A DNA stretch of 64,000 bases, from the NCBI RefSeq assembly GCF_001187725.1, contig NZ_LGIQ01000009.1, positions 151,493 to 215,492 on the forward strand, given 5' to 3'. Shown piece by piece: positions 1 to 7,358 of the stretch. Position 1 is the stretch's first letter. The number at the start of each line of letters is the position of its first letter. The notes beneath the pieces are model-generated. The model saw only the letters and a list, made by a program, of their open reading frames with translations. It was not told where the DNA came from and made no database searches. This DNA comes from Brevibacillus reuszeri (lineage in GTDB: Bacteria > Bacillota > Bacilli > Brevibacillales > Brevibacillaceae). A program made the translations under genes and the position numbers.

Positions 1-1
1 A

Positions 2-862
2 GATATTGGATTGGATGTTCTGGTACATGGCGAGTTTGAACGAACAGACATGGTCGAATTTTTTGGGGAAAAGCTTGGCGGATTTCTGTTTACGAAAAAC
101 GGCTGGGTACAATCGTATGGTTCTCGTTGTGTAAAACCACCAGTCATTTACGGGGATGTCGAGTTCCTCGCACCGATGACGGTAAAAGAAAGTGTTTATG
201 CCAAGTCGCTGACCGAAAAGCCAGTGAAGGGCATGCTGACAGGACCAGCCACCATCTTGAATTGGTCGTTTGTCCGTGATGATATTTCAAGAAAAGAGGT
301 TTGCGAGCAGATCGCGCTGGCACTGAGAAAAGAGGTAGAGGAGCTCGAAGCTGCGGGCATCCACATGATTCAGGTTGACGAACCAGCCTTGCGCGAAGGG
401 CTGCCTCTGAAGCCAGAAGACAGGAAGAGCTATATTGATTGGGCGGTCAGTGCATTTCGTATTGCAACGTCATCCGTTCAACCAACTACGCAAATTCACA
501 CACATATGTGCTATTGCGAATTCCATGACTTCATTGACGTCATTAGTGATCTCGATGCCGATGTGATTTCAATCGAGACATCCCGCAGTCACGGGGAACT
601 CGTTTCCGTATTTGAAACCTGCACCTATGACAAAGGAATCGGACTTGGTGTCTACGATATTCATAGCCCGCGTGTTCCAGCTGTAGGTGAAATGGAGAAT
701 ATGGTGACACAGGCACTCGATGTGCTCCCTGCATCGCAGTTTTGGATTAATCCCGACTGCGGACTCAAGACACGTGGAAGTCGAGAAACGATACTTTCCT
801 TGAAAAATATGGTAGAAGCGACACGTGCGGTTCGCGATCGCTTGTCTGCAACAAGCCAATAA
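2..862 (+). CDS. metE: Cobalamin-independent methionine synthase, C-terminal part (cut by window edge)
   Basis: The frame is already open at base 2, so this is the 3' part of a gene that begins upstream; about 286 of the roughly 760 residues usual for MetE are present. MetE moves a methyl group from 5-methyltetrahydropteroyl-polyglutamate to homocysteine in the cytoplasm, making methionine. The zinc site is visible: His and Cys in HTHMCY, Glu in SIETSRS and Cys in NPDCGLKTR, together with the [10 protein letters not shown] and [10 protein letters not shown] family signatures. The thioesterase gene follows after 20 bases, so the two are probably co-transcribed. Identification is near certain; upstream regulation cannot be seen. 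Confidence 0.96.
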   Translation, partial: DIGLDVLVHGEFERTDMVEFFGEKLGGFLFTKNGWVQSYGSRCVKPPVIYGDVEFLAPMTVKESVYAKSLTEKPVKGMLTGPATILNWSFVRDDISRKEVCEQIALALRKEVEELEAAGIHMIQVDEPALREGLPLKPEDRKSYIDWAVSAFRIATSSVQPTTQIHTHMCYCEFHDFIDVISDLDADVISIETSRSHGELVSVFETCTYDKGIGLGVYDIHSPRVPAVGEMENMVTQALDVLPASQFWINPDCGLKTRGSRETILSLKNMVEATRAVRDRLSATSQ

Positions 863-882
863 CAACGTGAGGAGTTGGACAG

Positions 883-1359
883 ATGCTAGTGCAATCTTGC
901 CCCGTTCAGCAGTCTAGAACTTATTTAACAGATCTCGTCTTCCCACCAGACACCAACCATCATAATACCATTTTCGGGGGAAAAGTGATGGCCTATGTGG
1001 ACAAGATTGCCTGCATCGCCGCGATGCGACACTGCCGTAAACCGGTCGTTACGGTGTCCAGCGATTCTTTTGATTTTCTCGCTCCAATCAAAACAGGCGA
1101 AGCGATAAACCTCGAAGCCTATGTAACCTGGACACATCGTACATCCATGGAGGTATTCGTTAAGGTCGAATCAGAAAATTTGTTAACGGGTACCAAACGG
1201 ATGACGGCCAGAGCCTATCTGACGATGATTGCTCTGGACGAAGAGGGCAAACCGACGCTCGTCCCCGCTGTTGTACCCGAGACTGAAGAGGAGCAGCTCC
1301 AGCATGAGAAGGCGAAGGAGCGTTATGAATTGAGAAAGAAGCGGAAAGCCGAAGTATAG
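883..1359 (+). CDS. Acyl-CoA thioesterase, YkhA/BACH-type hotdog fold
   Basis: A 158-residue single hotdog domain that should hydrolyse acyl-CoA to free acid and CoA in the cytoplasm. The N-terminal half carries the family signature NTIFGGKVMAYVDKIA, with the likely catalytic Asp at about residue 43, and the C-terminal tail is long, charged and probably helical, as in YkhA-like proteins. The ATG at 883 has GAGG-type complementarity about 10 bases upstream. It follows metE by 20 bases and is closed by the hairpin at 1375-1406. The physiological substrate cannot be read from sequence. Confidence 0.9.
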   Translation: MLVQSCPVQQSRTYLTDLVFPPDTNHHNTIFGGKVMAYVDKIACIAAMRHCRKPVVTVSSDSFDFLAPIKTGEAINLEAYVTWTHRTSMEVFVKVESENLLTGTKRMTARAYLTMIALDEEGKPTLVPAVVPETEEEQLQHEKAKERYELRKKRKAEV

Positions 1360-1374
1360 AAAGAGCTGCCTATG

Positions 1375-1406
1375 AAAACCCTCGCCCAAATCGGTAGAGG
1401 GTTTTT
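1375..1406 (+). terminator. Intrinsic terminator after metE-thioesterase
   Basis: AAAACCCTC and GAGGGTTTTT arms around a 13-base loop, ending in a T run, 15 bases after the thioesterase stop. Confidence 0.8.
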
Positions 1407-1559
1407 CCCTGAGTACTGAGAAAAAGGAGACCGAGCTGGAAAACACGCTCAAGATCCATTTACCCAAGAAGACAACGATAAATTTATCAATAGGATGAAA
1501 GGAACTTTACAGATGAAATTCCAAGTGGCTTTCCTACGGAAGCCCACCGCCGTCGCTTC

Positions 1560-2030
1560 TTACAGCATCGTTTTCAATTCGTTCGTAAATTGCTGCACGA
1601 GTTCAGGTCTGCCATGGAACTGAGCAGGCGTATTTTGGAACAGTACAACCTGCCAGACTTCTTCTATCCGAACCACTACGAAGCTATGATGAGCGTTCAG
1701 TTCTGGTTTTAGCTCCGCTTTTCCAGCTGGAATCATGCCAGCCAAGGCTCGTAAAATCATAGCTCCATGACTTAACCGCCGAATCGATCTTATTTTGGTA
1801 ACGTACGAAGGAGTCGGGTGATGCGCAAACACTTCTTGCAGGTGCTTCTGAATCTCTGTTTTTCCTGTAAATTGCGTGCCATCAAAGCCGATCATTTCAC
1901 CATCTGGAGCAAAAGGCTCGCTCATAAGATCGGCTTCGCGTTTGTTCCAGCCCTCGATGACCTTTTGATACAGTGCCAGCACACGATTTTCATCTGTAGA
2001 TGAAGACTGGTCCGGTGAGTAGAAGTCCAT
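1560..2030 (-). CDS. SnoaL/DUF4440-like NTF2-fold protein (SgcJ/EcaC type)
   Basis: A 156-residue soluble protein. The central stretch (about 20-140: Y-Q-x-V-I-E-G-W-N, then F-A-P-D-G-E-M-I-G-F-D-G, then a W-Q-V-V-L-F-Q-N-T end) has the length and motif spacing of small NTF2-like proteins often annotated SgcJ/EcaC oxidoreductases. No catalytic role can be assigned: the fold serves enzymes, immunity proteins and ligand binders. It is a lone gene on the minus strand between two plus-strand genes. The start at 2030 has a GGAGGAATCG-type site just upstream on the minus strand, which supports it. Confidence 0.75.
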   Translation of the reverse strand: MDFYSPDQSSSTDENRVLALYQKVIEGWNKREADLMSEPFAPDGEMIGFDGTQFTGKTEIQKHLQEVFAHHPTPSYVTKIRSIRRLSHGAMILRALAGMIPAGKAELKPELNAHHSFVVVRIEEVWQVVLFQNTPAQFHGRPELVQQFTNELKTML

Positions 2031-2130
2031 TCACGATTCCTCCAATTCCTGCAAAAATGCATGTAGCCTCTCTGCATGTAAGAATATCATAAATGCCCAG
2101 CTTACAGAAAAAGGAGCCGCAGATTACGGG

Positions 2131-2160
2131 TTGCGTTTATGAAAAATATTCTTTTATAAT
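2131..2160 (+). promoter_or_regulatory. SigA-type promoter of the SH3 protein gene
   Basis: TTGCGT at 2131 and TATAAT at 2155 with 18 bases between them, about 40 bases upstream of the GTG start at 2199. Confidence 0.55.
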
Positions 2161-2198
2161 AAGAATGTATGTTCGTAAATGGAAGGGAGATATCATTC

Positions 2199-2552
2199 GT
2201 GAAATTATATACCGTGAGGACTCCGCATCAATCAAACTATCCGAACCCAATTCGTCTGGAGGTTGGACAGATGGTCATATTGGGTAAACTGGACGATGGA
2301 CCGGAAAATTGGCGTAACTGGCGATATTGCTACACCTTGGACCGACAGTCGGAGGGCTGGGTACCCGAGCAATTCATCGAGAAAAAGGGAGAGCATGGTG
2401 TAATCACGGAAGCTTATTGTGCTCATGAACTGACGGTGAGCGGTGGAGAGCAAGTCAGGTTCTTTCGCGAGCTGAATGGATGGGGGTGGTGTCAATTAAA
2501 CAGTACAGATGAAGAAGGCTGGATACCGATGGAGTGTTTAACAGAATGCTAG
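2199..2552 (+). CDS. SH3-domain protein, two variant SH3 repeats
   Basis: A 117-residue cytoplasmic protein made of two SH3-like beta barrels. Each repeat ends in the same W-x-P turn (EGWVPEQFIE near residue 63 and EGWIPMECL near 110), and both contain the L-x-V-x-x-G/S-E hydrophobic strand. I chose the GTG at 2199 because GGAAGGGAGA lies 8 bases upstream; an ATG at 2169 in the same frame has no such site. Short SH3 proteins of this type are common in Bacillales and are presumed ligand or protein binders. No signal peptide is seen and no function is known. Confidence 0.75.
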   Translation: MKLYTVRTPHQSNYPNPIRLEVGQMVILGKLDDGPENWRNWRYCYTLDRQSEGWVPEQFIEKKGEHGVITEAYCAHELTVSGGEQVRFFRELNGWGWCQLNSTDEEGWIPMECLTEC

Positions 2553-2677
2553 ATAGCCTTTGTCCAAATCCAAAGATAATGGCTACTTGCAATATTTGTA
2601 AATTTTATCCATAATGAAAATACATAAGGCTTTTCAATCATCTATGATGCTATCTTTTTACGTTGTTGAAAGGAGTG

Positions 2678-2824
2678 ATGATGTTTGCATACGGACAAAC
2701 AAATCAAGAAGCAAGTGAGAGGCAAGCAAATTTAGTAAGAGAGCTACCTCTCATTGCTTATGGGAGGAAAATAGATCATGATGTTTGCACAAAGAATGAA
2801 GCAGGGCATGGAGCTTTCCGGTGA
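2678..2824 (+). CDS. Possible 48-residue upstream ORF overlapping the GNAT gene
   Basis: ATGATG directly after GAAAGGAGTG opens a 48-codon frame that ends 46 bases inside the following acetyltransferase gene, in a different frame. The first 12 bases (ATGATGTTTGCA) are identical to the first 12 of the acetyltransferase gene exactly 100 bases downstream. The peptide has no recognised domain. It could be a translated leader that couples or limits initiation of the next gene, or simply a duplicated initiation region left by a small rearrangement. Confidence 0.35.
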   Translation: MMFAYGQTNQEASERQANLVRELPLIAYGRKIDHDVCTKNEAGHGAFR

Positions 2825-3935
2825 GAGCTTTCATAAAGTGGCACATTTATTTGCATCCTTGTCACATCATCTGTCGATCCGCGGTGTGATTACGGGTGTG
2901 TTGCCAGGCAGAGTGTTTCTGGCGCATGACGGAACAGCAGCCATTTTGACAAGTCCACAAGGAATCTTTTTCGGAGGCAGTTCTGATAATAAGTTGTTTC
3001 TAAATGAAGCGGCTTTGCTGCTCAAGGAAGAGCTGTTGCCACAGCTGGCTACAGAGGAGCAGCTGGATTATGTCTTGTTTTATCCACAGGACGGATTATG
3101 GGAAACAGCACTTGAAGCAGCATTGCAAGAGCTATTGCCGATGAAAAGCGGACGAATGACATATAGGCACGATCTGATCAATCAAAATGAACACCTGGAG
3201 GAAGATATTGTACCAGTAAATGCTTCTTTCTTGAAGCGTCAGGATTTAGTGGGATTGGACGATTTGATTTCTGAAATTCTGCAGGGCTGGGCTTCTGTTG
3301 ATGACTTTGCCGAAAAAGGCTTCGGTTGTGCAGTCGTTCAAGACACAAGCGAAGGGCCAACAATCATTAGCTGGTGTCTGACGGATTGGGTCGTCGATCA
3401 GGCTTGTGAATTCGGTATAGAAACCGATGACAGCTATCAGAGAAAGGGTTGGGCGCGGAAAGTCGCGCTAGGTGCGCTCAAGCTTGCCAAACAGCGAGGC
3501 ATCACAAGCGTTGGCTGGCAATGCTGGTCAAGCAATATAGGCTCACAAAAAACAGCTTTGTCTGTTGGATTTAAGCTAGAAGCAGATTTTTCAGTCCTGT
3601 TCGGGTGGAACCGCCCGTTAAACAATTTACTTGTAAACGGAAACCACTATATGCGTGGAGATCAGAAATATGGCGTGGAAAAAGATTACGCCCGTGCAGC
3701 AAGGTGCTACGCCGAAGCTCTGGATCAGGGCTGGGACTGGAATGGGGATGCTGCTCTGTATTGGAATGCAGCTTGCCTGTTTTATTTACTTGGGGAGATG
3801 GAGCGTGCAGTCCATTACTATCGAACAGCAGTAGAAAAAGGCTGGATCGACTATCTTCAGCCTCATTATCACGACTGCATTTACAGAGAAGAAAATAGTG
3901 AACAGATCAGACGCATTTTGGCAAAATCGATATAA
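2778..3935 (+). CDS. GNAT-family N-acetyltransferase with C-terminal TPR/Sel1-like region
   Basis: A 385-residue protein. Residues 140-275 form a GNAT_acetyltran-type domain; the acetyl-CoA pyrophosphate loop is visible as QRKGWARKVA near residue 221, followed by a helix and the S-N-x-x-S-x-K-x-A-x-x-x-G-F strand end typical of these enzymes. Residues 290-370 contain Sel1/TPR-like helices (Y-x-x-A-x-x-C-Y-x-x-A-L and A-V-x-Y-Y-R-x-A-V-x-x-G-W). GGGAGG lies 11 bases before the ATG. The acceptor substrate is unknown. The gene is monocistronic, closed by the hairpin at 3971-4000. Confidence 0.85.
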   Translation: MMFAQRMKQGMELSGESFHKVAHLFASLSHHLSIRGVITGVLPGRVFLAHDGTAAILTSPQGIFFGGSSDNKLFLNEAALLLKEELLPQLATEEQLDYVLFYPQDGLWETALEAALQELLPMKSGRMTYRHDLINQNEHLEEDIVPVNASFLKRQDLVGLDDLISEILQGWASVDDFAEKGFGCAVVQDTSEGPTIISWCLTDWVVDQACEFGIETDDSYQRKGWARKVALGALKLAKQRGITSVGWQCWSSNIGSQKTALSVGFKLEADFSVLFGWNRPLNNLLVNGNHYMRGDQKYGVEKDYARAARCYAEALDQGWDWNGDAALYWNAACLFYLLGEMERAVHYYRTAVEKGWIDYLQPHYHDCIYREENSEQIRRILAKSI

Positions 3936-3970
3936 GATCAAATTACGGCAATTGAAAGTACCTCGTAGGA

Positions 3971-4000
3971 AAGGAACTCCTGAAGTCAAAGGAGTTCCTT
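3971..4000 (+). terminator. Intrinsic terminator after GNAT gene
   Basis: Perfect 10-bp stem AAGGAACTCC / GGAGTTCCTT with a 10-base loop, followed by CTTC. Only a short U tract. Confidence 0.7.
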
Positions 4001-4340
4001 CTTCGCGAAAATGGGATTACGGATTATTATTTTGAGACCCTTCTGAACCAAAGAAAGATATAGAGTTGCCCTCGGCTAGTAAACTATATCATTTCGATCA
4101 ATGTTTACATAATTCTTAGAATTACATTCAAAGAAAGTACTGATGCGCTCAGGCTGTGAATTAAGAGGAACATACAGAAAGATGTCGAATTTCCTAAAAA
4201 AAGAAAACAGAATTGTTTGGAGAGATAACATTGTTATTAAATAATGCCATTCAGTTTGTCATCGTTAAAGAGCACTAGTAACTGTTCCAAGGGTAATCGT
4301 TTTTTACAGCCTTTATTAACGAAACAAGAGGAGGATTCAC
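4001..4340. other. Intergenic region with a perfect 15-base palindrome upstream of the M32 gene
   Basis: No open frame with a ribosome site is visible. The stretch is AT-rich and holds TAATTCTTAGAATTA at 4110-4124, a perfect 7-1-7 inverted repeat of the size bound by Fur/PerR/Zur-type repressors, about 215 bases upstream of the carboxypeptidase start. The carboxypeptidase ribosome site AAGAGGAGG is at 4326-4334. Confidence 0.5.
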
Positions 4341-5864
4341 ATGACGTCATCCGTATTGGAAAAACAAGTTAGCGCTTTTCGTGAATTAGCCAAAAAAATT
4401 GTGAGCTATGGTCATACACTAGCCGTTCTCGATTGGGATATGCGCGTGAATGGACCGAGTAAAGGTATGGAGTCCCGCGCAGAAATGATTGGTATTATGT
4501 CTGGGGAACATTTTAAACTCTTAACCTCTAAAGAAATGGAAGGCTATCTTGCCGACCTAATCGAGCCTGATACTTTGGCCTCGCTTGACCCTGTCACACG
4601 AGGAAGCGTTCTGGAGTGCAAGAAAGAATTTGAGAAAAATCAAAAGATCCCCGTAGACCGGTATCAGGAGAATGTTGTACTAACCACGCAATCTGCAACC
4701 GTGTGGGAACAAGCGCGTGCTAAAAACGACTTTGCTATGTTTCGTCCTTATCTGGAGAAGGTCGTTGCCATGCAGATCGAGTTTATCGACTACTGGGGCA
4801 AAAAGGGTGACAATGTGTACGATACTTTGCTAGGTCATTACGAAACAGGGATGACTGTCTCTCAGCTGGATAAGATGTTTGGGCTTCTACGTGAGAAAAC
4901 GGTGCCTTTGCTACAAGCTATTTCCAATTCCGCCCATCAACCGGATACTTCTTTCTTGACCAAGTTCTTTGATGAGAAGCAACAGGAAGAGTTTGGACGC
5001 AGGATCATTGCGAAGCTTGGGTACGATTTCCAGGCAGGCCGTCTCGATCGTAGTGTCCATCCTTTTTGTACCACGTTTGGCTCCAGAGATGTACGGATAA
5101 CCACTCGTTTTGATCCTCACTTCTTTAATATGGCGCTGTTTGGAACGATCCATGAAGCTGGACACGCGATGTATGAGCAAAACATCTCTCCTGACCTGTT
5201 TGGAACGCTTTTAGGTACAGGGACGTCTATGGGCATCCACGAGTCTCAATCTCGTTTCTGGGAGAATGTGGTCGGCCGCAGCCGGCCGTTCTGGAATCAT
5301 TTCTATAAGGATCTGACATCTGAATTCCCTACTCAGTTTGCAGATGTGGATACGAAGCAGTTCTATCGTGGAGTCAATCAAGTAAAACCTTCGCTTATCC
5401 GTGTGGAAGCCGATGAACTTACATACAACCTGCACATTATGATTCGGTATGAAATAGAAAAGGGCCTGATCAACAAGACGTATGAGGTTGCTGATCTTCC
5501 AGAGATTTGGAAGCAAAAAATGAGTGATTATCTGGGGATCGAAGTGCCGACGGATAAGGAGGGAGTACTTCAAGACGTACACTGGTCGAGCGGGTTGTTC
5601 GGCTATTTCCCTACGTACTCCCTGGGCAACGTTTATTCGGCCCAATTTTTGCACACGTTGAAGAAAGCGATCACCAATTTCGATGAACACATCGAAAACG
5701 GCGAGTTTACACCGATTCGCTCGTGGCTCGTTGACAAAATTTATCAGTATGGCAAGCTGAAAAGTCCGAATGAGTTGCTGCAGGATGTTACAGGAGAGCT
5801 TGCAAATGCTTCCTATCTGGTGGAGTACTTAGAAAATAAATACAAATCAATATACCAACTGTAG
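4341..5864 (+). CDS. M32-family metallocarboxypeptidase (carboxypeptidase Taq type)
   Basis: A 507-residue cytoplasmic zinc carboxypeptidase that removes C-terminal residues from peptides. All M32 landmarks are present in order: HPF near residue 236, DVRIT near 248, the zinc motif HEAGH near 271-275, the HES(Q)SRFWEN block near 300 that supplies the third ligand, and the I-R-V-E-A-D-E-L-T-Y block near 355. Length matches the family. AAGAGGAGG precedes the ATG. Its 340-base upstream region carries a palindrome that may be an operator. No partner gene is adjacent. Confidence 0.95.
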   Translation: MTSSVLEKQVSAFRELAKKIVSYGHTLAVLDWDMRVNGPSKGMESRAEMIGIMSGEHFKLLTSKEMEGYLADLIEPDTLASLDPVTRGSVLECKKEFEKNQKIPVDRYQENVVLTTQSATVWEQARAKNDFAMFRPYLEKVVAMQIEFIDYWGKKGDNVYDTLLGHYETGMTVSQLDKMFGLLREKTVPLLQAISNSAHQPDTSFLTKFFDEKQQEEFGRRIIAKLGYDFQAGRLDRSVHPFCTTFGSRDVRITTRFDPHFFNMALFGTIHEAGHAMYEQNISPDLFGTLLGTGTSMGIHESQSRFWENVVGRSRPFWNHFYKDLTSEFPTQFADVDTKQFYRGVNQVKPSLIRVEADELTYNLHIMIRYEIEKGLINKTYEVADLPEIWKQKMSDYLGIEVPTDKEGVLQDVHWSSGLFGYFPTYSLGNVYSAQFLHTLKKAITNFDEHIENGEFTPIRSWLVDKIYQYGKLKSPNELLQDVTGELANASYLVEYLENKYKSIYQL

Positions 5865-5959
5865 ATCTCCCGGTGTTTTCCTACTTTCAGTCAAGCTGGA
5901 AGAACTGCATGGTGATAATACTGTTTTTGTTAAACAAGACACAAGAAATAGCAACGAAA

Positions 5960-6225
5960 TCTTGTATTCGAAGTGACGAGCGTCATTCCTTGATTGAATG
6001 CCTTGGGACAACTTCAACGATGGCACGACACTCACCGAAACGATGGGTAAGTACCGCAGCCGCATGGGATACTATCCGGCGGTCGTGCAGGCGGATCAAA
6101 TCTAACGCACATGCGAGAACCGGAACTGCGGCAAATAGCACGGCATTTGGCTAAACGGACCGGCTTTAGGTCGACCGCCAAAGGAAAGCCAAACAAGCGA
6201 GCAGCGGCAACTTGCAACGGCTGGT
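5960..6225 (+). pseudogene. Remnant of an IS1182/IS5-like DDE transposase
   Basis: From base 6004 the frame reads W-D-N-F-N-D-G-T-T-L-T-E-T, then Y-Y-P-A-V-V-Q-A-D-Q-I, a TAA, R-T-C-E-N-R, a TAG, then H-G-I-W-L-N-G-P-A-L-G-R-P. This is the catalytic-core region of a DDE transposase of the type that reads ADQIYRTRENL...RLSGPALGRP in intact copies. Besides the two nonsense codons, the upstream part (LIECL before WDNFND) is in another frame, so there is at least one indel. No terminal repeats were found. It is dead and only marks past insertion next to the M32 gene. Confidence 0.75.
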
Positions 6226-6279
6226 TTATTATTAAAAAGAGACGCTCAGTTTTTCAACTCCCATGAGGAGGGTTATAAA

Positions 6280-6627
6280 GTGAAAATATTTAGTACGGCA
6301 CCAGAAGGCAATGAATTGGCACAATATGTTGGAGTAGATTATATTAAGCTTTCTATTTCGACAATTGAGAGCGTAACTGATTGGATGAAAAAAAATGATA
6401 ATATTGCTCAACCACTTCTGGCAAATATCGATATATTGTTAATGATTTCCCATAAATACACTACAGATGCCAACTTGTTGTTAGAAAAAAGAAAAATACA
6501 AGAATGGAAACAGGTTTTTAATGATTGGTTTACACGCTGTGAAAGTAAAATACCTGCTAAATATAGGGATGGCATTAAAGAAAATGGCGATGCACTTTTC
6601 GAAGAATTAGAACAATACGGACAATAA
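6280..6627 (+). CDS. Hypothetical protein, 115 residues
   Basis: GTG start with GAGGAGGG about 9 bases upstream and a hairpin terminator after the stop, so it is probably expressed. The protein is acidic and soluble, largely helical by composition, with a hydrophobic-amphipathic middle and a charged C-terminal third (K-x-x-E-W-K-Q-V-F-N-D-W-F). I recognise no domain. It is AT-rich compared with its neighbours and sits between a transposase remnant and a gene-poor stretch, which fits recent acquisition. It could be an immunity-type or cargo protein of a lost element, but that is only a guess from context. Confidence 0.6.
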   Translation: MKIFSTAPEGNELAQYVGVDYIKLSISTIESVTDWMKKNDNIAQPLLANIDILLMISHKYTTDANLLLEKRKIQEWKQVFNDWFTRCESKIPAKYRDGIKENGDALFEELEQYGQ

Positions 6628-6663
6628 TAATTTTGAAAAACCATCTGAAAAAGAATAGGTAAT

Positions 6664-6700
6664 AAAGAGGTACCCAATAATAGGGTATCTCTTTGATTTT
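6664..6700 (+). terminator. Intrinsic terminator after the 115-residue ORF
   Basis: AAAGAGGTACCC / GGGTATCTCTTT stem with one G-U pair, followed by GATTTT. Confidence 0.7.
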
Positions 6701-7340
6701 AGGATGACAGGGGAGTAATACTGTATCATAGATGTTCAGATTTTCTTAAAATGATTTTTGCCAAGTAAAGTCGAGCGTGTTAGAATAAAAAGCCTTCAGA
6801 AACTTTGCTATGACCCAGATGGGGTGATGAGATGGTTATTCGTCTTTTCTTCTCTATCTGGGTTATTTTGCATTCCCAGAAATTGAGGAGAATGGTCATC
6901 TGTAGATAAGGATTCATGAGCTGGAGAACTGATTTTAAATGAAAAAGGGGTAAGAATGTTAATAGTAATTGGGGCAGTTGCCTTACGTTTTCTCGCTTCA
7001 AATGAGTTTATGGGCAAAAGAAAAAAGGAATTCGCAACCTCAAAATGGAATTGTTATTCTCCAAATAACATGTCTCGGACTGATACGGTGTCTTAGAATC
7101 CGATATCCATCATTCGACAGATGTTACGCTCCTGCTGGATGGTGTGAAGGTTACGTACGGGGGGGTTGCCGGTTCAAAAACTAGGTCGGCTTCGGAATCC
7201 TGACCCATATCCTGGAAAGAGCGGCGAAAATGCTTCAAAACTAATGCGAAAATAGAAATCCGGGGGAAGCCGCCCCCTGAGGAACGCCACTCCCCGAAAC
7301 CATATTTGGAATGGACTTATTCAGGAGCAACTAGTTACTA
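6701..7340. other. Gene-poor stretch with a promoter and degraded coding traces
   Basis: No intact gene. TTGCCA at 6758 and TAGAAT at 6781, 17 bases apart, make a good SigA-type promoter; after it CCCAGAT (6811-) and ATCTGGG (6858-) can pair over a 40-base loop followed by TTATTTTG. Between about 7090 and 7330 the sequence has coding-like composition in one frame (S-D-I-H-H-S-T-D-V-T-L-L-L-D-G-V-K-V-T-Y-G) with early stops, and a GC-rich hairpin GGGGG/CCCCC near 7262-7280. I could not assign it to a family. The promoter may drive a long leader for the sigma-54 activator gene. Confidence 0.4.
6758..6786 (+). promoter_or_regulatory. SigA-type promoter upstream of the sigma-54 activator
   Basis: TTGCCA, 17-base spacer, TAGAAT. 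It lies 570 bases before the activator start, with no other intact gene between. Confidence 0.45.
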
Positions 7341-7358
7341 GTAGAAGGGGGAATTTTT

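Noticed and set aside
4003..4340. Riboswitch in the long leader of the M32 gene
   Set aside because: No known aptamer motif found; only a palindrome better explained as an operator.
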